Below, in pieces: positions 1 to 5,340 of a stretch of 5,429 nt of DNA; the first letter of the stretch is position 1, and every line of letters begins with the position of its first letter. Origin of the DNA: an uncultured Lachnospiraceae bacterium (GTDB lineage Bacteria; Bacillota; Clostridia; Lachnospirales; Lachnospiraceae); assembly GCA_905235345.1 (NCBI GenBank), contig CAJOLO010000108.1:1-5429 (forward strand). The letters run 5' to 3'. A program made the position numbers and the translations under genes. The notes below the pieces were generated by a model, which was not told the DNA's origin, searched no databases, and saw only the letters and a program-made list of their open reading frames with translations.

Positions 1-36
1 AAATTGCTACTTGCTCATGTTTTAGCGGTCCTCAGA

Positions 37-74
37 TAAAAATGTGCATTTGTGCAAGCACAAGCACATTTTTA
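37..74. terminator. Symmetric intrinsic terminator-like hairpin at the left edge
   Basis: Positions 37-47 (TAAAAATGTGC) pair perfectly with 64-74 (GCACATTTTTA). Inside, 50-55 (TTGTGC) pairs with 58-63 (GCACAA) after a two-base bulge at 48-49. The arms are A-rich on the left and T-rich on the right, so the hairpin could stop transcription in either direction. It probably ends a gene lying left of the window. In frame 1 the first 39 bases are open and end with TAA at 37-39, but 12 codons are too few to identify a protein. The T-run is interrupted (ATTTTTACCTTTT), so efficiency is uncertain. Confidence 0.6.
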
Positions 75-367
75 CCTTTTGACCTTGGCATCATATTAAA
101 TATGTTACAAGAAAATCATAGCATAGCATTATCCCGAATAATACCGGTAATGTTTACCACGATATTCAAGAACGCTTAAAGTGTTCTGCTGCGGAATGCA
201 CTTAAGCTTCGCCGGCAAAAGCCAATATCTGCAACGCAATATCAGATATCATTTGAAATAATTGCATATTTTTAAGCAAAAATTCCATACTATATTTGTT
301 AATACAAAAATCCAAAATCATACAAATTATCGGAAACAGATTCAAAACCGGATAATCAATAAAAACC
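75..367. other. Non-coding gap upstream of the DUF421 gene
   Basis: I see no convincing gene here. One frame is open from about 42 to 180, but it runs through the terminator hairpin, has no ribosome site, and encodes nothing recognisable. The frame of the DUF421 gene extends back to 262, but it encodes a lysine- and asparagine-rich stretch without membrane character and has no ribosome site at the 262 ATG. The middle part (140-250) holds inverted repeats described separately. The segment from 250 to 367 is AT-rich and must hold the DUF421 promoter. TTGCAT at 262-267 with CATACT at 286-291 (18-bp spacer) is a weak candidate only. Confidence 0.6.
146..249. other. Cluster of inverted repeats, possible structured leader or small RNA
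   Basis: Three hairpins can be drawn in about 100 nt. GGTAA (146-150) pairs with TTACC (154-158). GCTTAA-A-GTGTTC (174-186) pairs with GAA-TG-CACTTAAGC (194-207), giving 12 base pairs interrupted by two bulges. ATATCTG (225-231) pairs with CAGATAT (243-249). In addition GATATT (161-166) is complementary to AATATC at 224-229 and again at 238-243, so it could close a helix around the 174-207 hairpin in competition with the 225-249 hairpin. I do not recognise any known riboswitch or RNA family. The region lies 130 nt before the DUF421 start, so it could belong to that mRNA or be independent. Confidence 0.35.
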
Positions 368-373
368 AGGAGG
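368..373 (+). promoter_or_regulatory. Ribosome binding site that fixes the DUF421 start at 379
   Basis: AGGAGG at 368-373, followed by T, is a perfect Shine-Dalgarno sequence five bases before the ATG at 379. The upstream in-frame ATG at 262 has nothing comparable, so the protein should begin MEYITILYQ. Confidence 0.85.
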
Positions 374-378
374 TTCTT

Positions 379-1083
379 ATGGAATATATAACAATATTAT
401 ATCAAGCCCTGTTCTCAGCCATGGCTCTTTTTCTTCTCACCAAGATTATGGGCTATCGCCAGGTAGCACAATTTTCCATGTTTGACTATGTAAACGGAAT
501 CACCATCGGTTCAATTGCCGCAGAGATGGCAACCGACCTTGAAGGCAACTATATGAAGCCCTTCGTCGCCATGATCATATACGCCGCATTCGCCATCATG
601 CTGTCCAAGCTTGCTGAAAACTCCATTTTCTTAAGAAGGCTTATAAACGGTAAAGCAATAACACTATTCAAGCATGGAAAGATATACAATGAAAATCTGC
701 GCAAAGCCAAAATGGATGTGGATGAACTGCTGATCGAGTGCAGAATCTCAGGCTACTTTGATCTGTCCCAGATAGACAGCATTATCTTAGAGCCCAACGG
801 TAAGATAAGCATTCTCCCCGTAACAGGCAATCGTCCTGCCACGCCTAATGATCTGGGAATAACTTCTGTTCAGGAGGAAGTGTTTGCCAATGTTATCGTT
901 GACGGACATATCCTCAAGGAAAATCTCAAACACATCGGAAAGGATAATAACTGGCTCATGCAGCAGCTTGACGGACAAAATGTTAAACTTGCCGACACCT
1001 TTCTTGCCATCTGTGACAAACAGGGCAACTTCCATGCCTACCCAAAGGTTCCTAAAGTCGTGGACAAGGATATACTCGGATGA
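379..1083 (+). CDS. DUF421 / YetF-family membrane protein
   Basis: A 234-residue protein of the YetF/DUF421 family, whose biochemical role is unknown; members are found in many Firmicutes and other bacteria. The N-terminal part has three hydrophobic segments at about residues 5-23, 35-50 and 60-78. The second carries the family's typical FD-V-I-IGSIAAEMA pattern, and residues 20-30 (LTKIMGYRQVA) match the usual R-MGKRQ region. From about residue 90 a soluble, probably cytoplasmic, domain follows, with the diagnostic GKAITLFKHGKI, DELL-ECR-SGYFDLSQI and ILEPNGKISILP motifs (residues 91-147). The remaining 87 residues form the variable YetF C-terminus, ending in VPKVVDKDILG. No signal peptidase site is seen. 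The start was chosen at 379 because of the perfect AGGAGG; the open frame extends upstream to 262. The gene appears to be a single unit, since lysA has its own promoter 50 nt downstream. Family membership is secure; a substrate or partner cannot be inferred. Confidence 0.88.
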   Translation: MEYITILYQALFSAMALFLLTKIMGYRQVAQFSMFDYVNGITIGSIAAEMATDLEGNYMKPFVAMIIYAAFAIMLSKLAENSIFLRRLINGKAITLFKHGKIYNENLRKAKMDVDELLIECRISGYFDLSQIDSIILEPNGKISILPVTGNRPATPNDLGITSVQEEVFANVIVDGHILKENLKHIGKDNNWLMQQLDGQNVKLADTFLAICDKQGNFHAYPKVPKVVDKDILG

Positions 1084-1095
1084 CATTGGATATGA

Positions 1096-1128
1096 ACAGT
1101 AACTTTTAATACTGTATAATTATTCTTT
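1096..1128 (+). terminator. Weak terminator-like hairpin after the DUF421 gene
   Basis: ACAGTA (1096-1101) pairs with TACTGT (1110-1115) around an eight-base loop, and a T-rich stretch with a run of T follows at about 1121-1131. The stem is short and AT-rich, so it would be a poor terminator. It is nevertheless the only candidate in the 49 nt between the DUF421 stop and the lysA promoter. Confidence 0.25.
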
Positions 1129-1132
1129 TTTC

Positions 1133-1163
1133 TTGACAAAACATAAAAATACACTACTATAAT
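1133..1163 (+). promoter_or_regulatory. Sigma-A-type promoter of lysA
   Basis: A consensus -35 box TTGACA lies at 1133-1138. The best -10 match is TATAAT at 1158-1163 with a long 19-bp spacer; TACTAT at 1155-1160 with a 16-bp spacer is the alternative. Either predicts transcription starting at about 1167-1171. That is on top of the ATG at 1167 and so argues that translation starts later, at 1248. Confidence 0.65.
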
Positions 1164-1187
1164 AATATGTCAACTATTACTGACGTA

Positions 1188-1218
1188 AATCCCGCATCAA
1201 TTCTTGTCGGACGGGATT
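1188..1218 (+). promoter_or_regulatory. Hairpin in the lysA mRNA leader
   Basis: AATCCCG (1188-1194) and CGGGATT (1212-1218) are perfect complements, separated by a 17-base loop. They fall inside the predicted 5' leader of about 80 nt, 30 nt before the lysA start. There is no U-run after it, so it is not a terminator. The leader is too short for a lysine riboswitch. It could be an mRNA structure or a protein-binding operator just downstream of the promoter. Confidence 0.35.
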
Positions 1219-1230
1219 GTAATACACGAG

Positions 1231-1236
1231 AAAGGA
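1231..1236 (+). promoter_or_regulatory. Ribosome binding site of lysA
   Basis: AAAGGA at 1231-1236 lies 11 bases before the ATG at 1248. It is weaker and further away than the other ribosome sites in this window, but no better site precedes any other in-frame start. Confidence 0.5.
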
Positions 1237-1247
1237 ATACAAGTAAT

Positions 1248-2507
1248 ATGAAAACACCATTTGTTACCAAATCACAGATTGATACAATATGCGAACAGTA
1301 CCCAACCCCGTTTCATCTCTATGACGAGAAGGGTATCAGAGAAAATGCGAGAAAACTGCAGCAGGCATTTTCATGGAATAAGGGATATAAGGAATTCTTT
1401 GCAGTCAAGGCAACTCCCAACCCCACAATACTCAAGATATTAAAGGAAGAAGGCTGTGGTACCGACTGTTCCTCATATACAGAACTTTTGATGTCAGATA
1501 AATGCGGATTCGCAGGTAAGGATATCATGTTCTCTTCAAATGATACCCCGGCAGAGGAATTCAAGCTTGCAGCAAAGCTTGGTGCCACCATCAACCTTGA
1601 TGATATCACTCATATAGATTTTTTAAAGGATGCTCTTGGCAGTATTCCAAAAAGAATTTCCTGTCGTTATAATCCGGGTGGAACCTTCTCCATCTCCAAT
1701 ACCATCATGGATAATCCCGGAGATGCGAAGTACGGAATGACAAGACCACAGATGACGGAAGCTTTCAGGAAACTCAAAGAGCTTGGTGCAGAGGAATTCG
1801 GTATGCATGCATTTCTTGCCAGCAATACCGTAACCAATGATTACTATCCGACCCTTGCAAAGATACTGTTTCAAACTGCTGTCGAACTCAAGGAGGAAAC
1901 CGGCGTTTCCGTATCATTTATTAACCTGTCAGGCGGTGTAGGTATTCCATACACTCCCGATAAGGAACCAAATGATATTCTCGCCATCGGCGAAGGCGTA
2001 AGAAAAGCTTACGAGGAAGTTCTTGTTCCTGCAGGTATGGGAGATGTGGCAATCTACACAGAGCTTGGACGATTCATGCTGGCACCTTATGGCCACCTTG
2101 TTACAAAGGCAATTCATGAGAAACACACACACAAGGAATACATTGGAGTTGATGCCTGTGCCGTAAACCTTATGCGTCCGGCAATGTATGGTGCCTACCA
2201 CCATATCACCGTTATGGGCAAGGAGAATGAACCCGCTGATCACGTGTATGATATTACAGGATCACTGTGTGAGAACAATGATAAATTCGCCATCGACAGA
2301 AAGCTTCCTAAGATTGACATGGGAGATATTCTTGTTATTCATGACGCAGGCGCTCATGGTTTTGCAATGGGCTACAATTATAACGGTAAATTAAAATCCT
2401 CTGAGATATTGTTAAAGGAAAACGGTGAGACAGTTATGATACGACGTGCCGAGACTCCCGAAGACTACTTTGCAACCTTAGAGGGTTATTGGGATGTAGA
2501 GATATAG
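1248..2507 (+). CDS. lysA: Diaminopimelate decarboxylase (PLP-dependent, alanine racemase-like fold)
   Basis: A 419-residue cytoplasmic enzyme expected to convert meso-2,6-diaminopimelate to L-lysine and CO2, the last step of lysine synthesis. It has the two-domain layout of fold-type III decarboxylases. A PLP barrel at about residues 25-285 has the Schiff-base lysine in FFAVKATPNP (K54), an HAFLASN segment where the family usually has HxGS (H187), a glycine-rich phosphate loop LSGGVGIPY (228-235) and ELGR (272-275). A C-terminal beta domain carries MRPAMYGAYH (309-318), CENNDKF (341-347) and GAHGFAMGYNYN (368-379). The length matches the family. Translation is placed at 1248: the longer frame from 1167 would begin at the predicted transcription start, and its extra 27 residues resemble no protein. 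Several motifs differ from textbook LysA (ELGR for EPGR, CENND for CESxD, GAHGFAM for GAYGxxM), so another PLP decarboxylase of the same superfamily is possible though less likely. Confidence 0.85.
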   Translation: MKTPFVTKSQIDTICEQYPTPFHLYDEKGIRENARKLQQAFSWNKGYKEFFAVKATPNPTILKILKEEGCGTDCSSYTELLMSDKCGFAGKDIMFSSNDTPAEEFKLAAKLGATINLDDITHIDFLKDALGSIPKRISCRYNPGGTFSISNTIMDNPGDAKYGMTRPQMTEAFRKLKELGAEEFGMHAFLASNTVTNDYYPTLAKILFQTAVELKEETGVSVSFINLSGGVGIPYTPDKEPNDILAIGEGVRKAYEEVLVPAGMGDVAIYTELGRFMLAPYGHLVTKAIHEKHTHKEYIGVDACAVNLMRPAMYGAYHHITVMGKENEPADHVYDITGSLCENNDKFAIDRKLPKIDMGDILVIHDAGAHGFAMGYNYNGKLKSSEILLKENGETVMIRRAETPEDYFATLEGYWDVEI

Positions 2508-2531
2508 AAGATAACAGCAGACGATGCCAAA

Positions 2532-2566
2532 AGCGGGTGTCCTCATTTTTCCTGAGGACACCCGTT
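2532..2566. terminator. Strong hairpin between lysA and hydE
   Basis: CGGGTGTCCTCA (2534-2545) pairs perfectly with TGAGGACACCCG (2553-2564) around a seven-base loop, and two further pairs, one a G-T wobble, extend it to 2532-2566. It lies 24 nt after the lysA stop. The following bases on the plus strand are TTCTAT rather than a clean T-run, so it may be a partial terminator or an mRNA-stabilising structure. On the minus strand the hairpin is followed by CTTTTGG. Confidence 0.65.
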
Positions 2567-2612
2567 CTATAAACAGAAATCTACAACCACTTTACATCAA
2601 CGAGGACATAAC

Positions 2613-3656
2613 ATGAACGATATCATCGAGAAATTAGTATCACAAAATCCATTAACCCACAGCGAATTCGTCAGCCTTTTAGATGCTAACAGCGAAGCGC
2701 TTAGAGATAAGCTTGCAGACGATGCCAACACCTTGCGGGAAAAAGTATTCGGAACCGACATCTATATAAGAGGTCTTATTGAGTTCACTAATTACTGTAA
2801 AAATGATTGCTATTATTGTGGTATAAGGGCGGGTAACAGCAATGCTGTAAGATACAGACTTACCGTAGACGACATTCTATTGTGCTGTGAAAAAGGTTAT
2901 GATCTCGGCTTCCGCACCTTTGTACTTCAAGGTGGTGAAGACCCGTATTTCAATGATGAGAAGATGGTTGATATAGTTGCAAGGATACGTGACAGATTTC
3001 CCGATTGTGCCATCACCCTGTCACTCGGTGAGCGAAGCAGGGAAAGCTATGAAAAACTCTTTAGCGCAGGTGCAGACCGCTACCTTCTGCGGGAAGAGAC
3101 CTCGGATGAGCAGCACTACAAGAAACTCCATCCGGATAATATGTCATTTAATAATCGCATGGAATGTCTTAAGAATCTTAAAGATATCGGATATCAGACA
3201 GGCTGTGGTTTCATGGTCGGTTCCCCATACCAGACTCACGAAGACCTTGCGTCAGACCTGTATTTTATTCAGGAATTCAGACCTCATATGGTCGGTATAG
3301 GTCCCTACATAACCCATGCCGACACTCCTTTTGCCAATAAGAATAACGGCACTTTGGAGGATACACTTCTACTGATAAGCATATTAAGACTTATTAACCC
3401 GGAACTTCTCCTACCGGCAACAACATCTCTCGGAACCATTCATCCTCTTGGAAGAGAGCTTGGAATCAAGGCAGGAGCCAATGTTGTCATGCCCAATCTC
3501 TCACCTGTCGGTGTACGAAAACAATATATGCTTTATGATAATAAAATCTGTACCGGTGACGAGGCTGCCGAATGTATTAATTGCATGGATAAACGCATGG
3601 AAGCAATCGGATATAAGGTTGTAACCAGCAGAGGAGATTCTCCATTCATTGACTAG
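2613..3656 (+). CDS. hydE: [FeFe]-hydrogenase H-cluster maturase HydE (radical SAM)
   Basis: A 347-residue cytoplasmic radical SAM enzyme that, with HydG and HydF, assembles the organometallic 2Fe subcluster of [FeFe]-hydrogenase. The radical SAM cluster motif CX3CX2C is C62-KND-C66-YY-C69, followed by GIRAGNSNAVRYRL, the HydE signature. Further family motifs are VLQGGEDPYF (104-113), ITLSLGERS (134-142), ADRYLLREET (154-163), GFMVGSPYQT (199-208), GIGPYITHADTPF (228-240), LLPATTSLGT (266-275) and GANVVMPNLSP (288-298). A second cysteine set, C313-X7-C321-X2-C324, corresponds to the auxiliary cluster site present in only some HydE proteins and reported dispensable in Thermotoga maritima HydE. 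PylB and BioB are relatives, but the motifs favour HydE clearly. GAGGA (2602-2606) lies six bases before the ATG. Neither hydF, hydG nor a hydrogenase gene is in the window, so the gene looks detached from its partners. Confidence 0.93.
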   Translation: MNDIIEKLVSQNPLTHSEFVSLLDANSEALRDKLADDANTLREKVFGTDIYIRGLIEFTNYCKNDCYYCGIRAGNSNAVRYRLTVDDILLCCEKGYDLGFRTFVLQGGEDPYFNDEKMVDIVARIRDRFPDCAITLSLGERSRESYEKLFSAGADRYLLREETSDEQHYKKLHPDNMSFNNRMECLKNLKDIGYQTGCGFMVGSPYQTHEDLASDLYFIQEFRPHMVGIGPYITHADTPFANKNNGTLEDTLLLISILRLINPELLLPATTSLGTIHPLGRELGIKAGANVVMPNLSPVGVRKQYMLYDNKICTGDEAAECINCMDKRMEAIGYKVVTSRGDSPFID

Positions 3657-3674
3657 TACAGAGTTTACAAATCT

Positions 3675-4601
3675 TCAATTAATATCCATCATCTGCAGAT
3701 TAAGATCCACTGATCCGCTAATTCCCGGAACCTCTCCGCTCTCCGTGTACTGCCAGATTGCAAACTCATACGGCCAGTCCGGTTCATCCGCATATTGTGC
3801 ATACCATATAGGGTACTGATATACCTGTTCCGTATTCACATAAAGAGAATAATATAATCTGTTGGTGTACATCATAGCTTTGTGTCCTGATGCTGCTATC
3901 GTATCCAGAAATCCCATTGCAGCCTCGGTATGCTGTTCAACCGAAAGATCATTGGTTCTTGCATCATCAACCATTGGATCTTCTCTATCTAACACAATCG
4001 GATAATCAAGACTGTATTCACCAAGATGTGAAAGCACAAAGTTGGCTTCCTCCACTCCCTCCTCATATGACACTGCCTGAGAATAGAAGTATACTCCTAT
4101 CGGAATCCCTGCGGCTGTTGCTCCTTCCATGTTGGAGGCATAATAACCATCAAGCACCAGTCCTCCGCCGCCATATCCTCTATAGCCAAGTCTTATGAAT
4201 GCAAAATCTATATTAGGTGCTACCCGCTCCCAGTCAATAACTCCCTGATGCTCGGACACATCAATTCCGACCTTCTTCGTAGAGCCGTCTTCTTCCACAT
4301 AATTCTTGAACATTCCACTACTGTCAAGATTGGAAAAATCCCATTCATGCCTCTTGATGTCGGCACTTATCTTAATCTTATGAACTTCACCAAATTTATC
4401 CATTACAACCAGATAACTGGCATGCATAAATCTTTCATAATTATCAGCTGAAAGAGCCGCTATCTCTGCATTAGTGTATCCCGGAAGCATATCGGTACTA
4501 ACGGAAAACGGCTTTCCCATTCCATAATAATCTTTCTCACATCCGGCTAACCCCGTACTTATCACACAAAATATAAACAGCCAAAACAGACGCTTTCTCA
4601 T
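3675..4601 (-). CDS. GH25 (lysozyme/muramidase-like) lipoprotein
   Basis: A 308-residue predicted exported lipoprotein with a glycoside hydrolase family 25 domain, a family that cleaves the MurNAc-GlcNAc bond of peptidoglycan. The N-terminus MRKRLFW is positively charged and is followed by a hydrophobic core and the lipobox L18-A-G-C21, so the mature protein should be lipid-anchored at C21 on the outer face of the membrane. Residues 22-110 form a linker or small domain that I do not recognise. The GH25 barrel starts at VGIDVSEHQGVIDW (111-124, with the conserved D114), continues through FAFIRLGYRGY (134-143) and GVYFYSQAV (169-177), has the DxE pair D205-R-E207 in YPIVLDREDP, and ends with FAIWQYTESG (280-289) and SVDLN (297-301), completing the domain at the C-terminus. 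The ATG at 4601 is preferred over the GTG at 4607 because AAGGAG lies eight bases before the ATG but only two before the GTG. It converges with hydE, 18 nt away. Confidence 0.9.
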   Translation of the reverse strand: MRKRLFWLFIFCVISTGLAGCEKDYYGMGKPFSVSTDMLPGYTNAEIAALSADNYERFMHASYLVVMDKFGEVHKIKISADIKRHEWDFSNLDSSGMFKNYVEEDGSTKKVGIDVSEHQGVIDWERVAPNIDFAFIRLGYRGYGGGGLVLDGYYASNMEGATAAGIPIGVYFYSQAVSYEEGVEEANFVLSHLGEYSLDYPIVLDREDPMVDDARTNDLSVEQHTEAAMGFLDTIAASGHKAMMYTNRLYYSLYVNTEQVYQYPIWYAQYADEPDWPYEFAIWQYTESGEVPGISGSVDLNLQMMDIN

Positions 4602-4609
4602 TCGCACTT

Positions 4610-4615
4610 CTCCTT
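4610..4615 (-). promoter_or_regulatory. Ribosome binding site fixing the lipoprotein start at 4601
   Basis: On the minus strand AAGGAG occupies 4615-4610, eight bases before the ATG at 4601. The in-frame GTG at 4607 is only two bases away and so too close for normal initiation. Confidence 0.8.
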
Positions 4616-4648
4616 AAAAAAACTAATTAAATAAACACATATTTTTCT

Positions 4649-4677
4649 ATTATAACTTATTTGCTTTTATTTCTCAA
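4649..4677 (-). promoter_or_regulatory. Sigma-A-type promoter of the GH25 lipoprotein gene
   Basis: Read on the minus strand, TTGAGA (4677-4672) and a perfect TATAAT (4654-4649) are separated by exactly 17 bp. This predicts transcription starting at about 4642 and a leader of about 40 nt. The surrounding region is very AT-rich, which raises the chance of accidental -10 matches, but both boxes and the spacing agree. Confidence 0.65.
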
Positions 4678-4740
4678 TTTTTTTTATTCTAACATTTTAT
4701 ATTATTAACATCAACCATTTTATTATTATTCATCTGTCTC

Positions 4741-4771
4741 CACAAATGTATACATTTCATATGCATTTGTG
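4741..4771. repeat. 31-nt inverted repeat in the divergent intergenic region
   Basis: CACAAATGTATA (4741-4752) pairs with TATGCATTTGTG (4760-4771): twelve pairs including one G-T wobble, around a seven-base loop. No T-run follows on either strand, so it is not a typical terminator. It sits between the divergent lipoprotein and csp promoters, about 60 nt upstream of the lipoprotein -35 box and 80 nt upstream of the csp -35 box. It could be an operator. Confidence 0.5.
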
Positions 4772-4822
4772 AGGTTAATAACAATGTCGTTAAGTTAATG
4801 AATCGCCTATACACAGTTGCTT

Positions 4823-4839
4823 ATTCATATCATATGAAT
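4823..4839. repeat. 17-nt palindrome upstream of the csp promoter
   Basis: ATTCATATCATATGAAT is perfectly symmetric around the central C at 4831. It ends 13 bp before the csp -35 box, a position suited to an activator or other DNA-binding protein. The octamer CATATGAA in it also appears, inverted, as TTCATATG at 4756-4763 within the upstream inverted repeat. Confidence 0.45.
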
Positions 4840-4852
4840 TTTCAAATTTCCA

Positions 4853-4881
4853 TTGACTTCCAATTTTATTAATGCTAAACT
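4853..4881 (+). promoter_or_regulatory. Extended -10 sigma-A promoter of the csp gene
   Basis: TTGACT (4853-4858) and TAAACT (4876-4881) are separated by 17 bp, and the -10 box is preceded by TGC (4873-4875), the extended -10 element. Transcription should start at about 4888, giving a leader of about 100 nt. Confidence 0.75.
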
Positions 4882-4887
4882 AAACAT

Positions 4888-4987
4888 GTATTTATAAAGT
4901 GTTTTACGATACCGGCGTAATCATATTTGCGTAAGGTATTCATACTACCTCTATCGATACGTAATTTTTATTAGGAGGTACTTTTTC
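4888..4987 (+). promoter_or_regulatory. Long csp mRNA leader with competing helices around the ribosome site
   Basis: Four short segments can pair in mutually exclusive ways. A (4908-4913, GATACC) fits B (4935-4940, GGTATT, one G-T wobble). B, as AGGTA (4934-4938), also fits C (4946-4950, TACCT). C, as TACCTC (4946-4951), fits the ribosome site D (GAGGTA, 4975-4980), which is part of AGGAGG at 4973-4978, nine bases before the start codon. A-B plus C-D would hide the ribosome site; B-C would free it. CGTAA also occurs three times (4916, 4930, 4960), each complementary to TTACG at 4904-4908. Long leaders that refold with temperature are known for cspA of Escherichia coli; the extension to this leader is inference. 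Confidence 0.45.
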
Positions 4988-5197
4988 ATGAACAAAGGTA
5001 CAGTTAAATGGTTCAACGCTAAGAAAGGTTTTGGTTTCATCACAAACAGCGAGTCAGGTGAAGATGTATTTGTACACTATTCCGGAATTGTAGCTGATGG
5101 TTACAAAGAGCTTAAGGATGGACAGGTTGTAACATTTGATATAGAGCAGGGTGCCAAGGGTGCTCAGGCTGTCAATGTAACAGTTGTTGAGGCCTAA
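4988..5197 (+). CDS. Cold-shock domain protein (CspA/CspB family)
   Basis: A 69-residue single-domain protein with the five-stranded OB fold of bacterial cold-shock proteins, which bind single-stranded RNA and DNA and act as RNA chaperones and antiterminators. It begins MNKGTVKWFNAKKGFGFI, contains RNP1 (K13-GFGFI) and RNP2 (VFVHY, residues 27-31), and shows the aromatic surface residues W8, F15, F17, F28, H30 and Y31. Family members more often have HFS where this one has HYS at 30-32. The length is standard and the domain is complete. AGGAGG at 4973-4978 lies nine bases before the ATG. The gene is a single unit, with a strong extended -10 promoter, a roughly 100-nt leader and a dedicated terminator. 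Whether it is cold-induced or constitutive cannot be read from the protein; many genomes carry several paralogues, so I give no specific symbol. Confidence 0.95.
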   Translation: MNKGTVKWFNAKKGFGFITNSESGEDVFVHYSGIVADGYKELKDGQVVTFDIEQGAKGAQAVNVTVVEA

Positions 5198-5232
5198 TTA
5201 TTTTAGGTTTTTCGAACATGGTATTAGCGCAC

Positions 5233-5275
5233 AAAAACCACATTGCTTAATTTCAGCAATGTGGTTTTTATTTTC
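5233..5275 (+). terminator. Intrinsic terminator of the csp gene
   Basis: AAAAACCACATTGCT (5233-5247) pairs perfectly with AGCAATGTGGTTTTT (5255-5269) around a seven-base loop. The T-run TTTTTATTTT follows, within 5265-5274. The A-run on the left arm means it could also stop transcription coming from the right. It starts 36 nt after the csp stop codon. Confidence 0.92.
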
Positions 5276-5340
5276 CTTCACCTTCTGATATGTTATATCT
5301 AGCAGGCAATTGCGAAACTTATTAATATTATATATTGGAT

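Noticed and set aside
42..180. Small plus-strand open frame from the left-edge hairpin to 180
   Set aside because: It starts inside a terminator-like hairpin, lacks a ribosome site and encodes no recognisable protein.
262..378. N-terminal extension of the DUF421 protein from an ATG at 262
   Set aside because: There is no ribosome site before 262, the encoded stretch is rich in K, N and Q with no membrane character, and a perfect AGGAGG precedes the ATG at 379.
787..1086. Minus-strand open frame inside the DUF421 gene
   Set aside because: It lies antisense to a well-supported conserved protein and has no recognisable features; it is a frame shadow.
1167..1247. Lysine riboswitch in front of lysA
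   Set aside because: The leader is only about 80 nt, far shorter than the lysine riboswitch, and holds just one simple hairpin.
2613..3656. Identity as PylB or BioB instead of HydE
   Set aside because: The YCGIRAGN, LQGGEDP, GPYITHADTPF and GANVVMPNLSP motifs together fit HydE and not those relatives.
3890..4198. Plus-strand open frame inside the lipoprotein gene
   Set aside because: It lies antisense to the GH25 domain, whose motifs are all intact on the minus strand.
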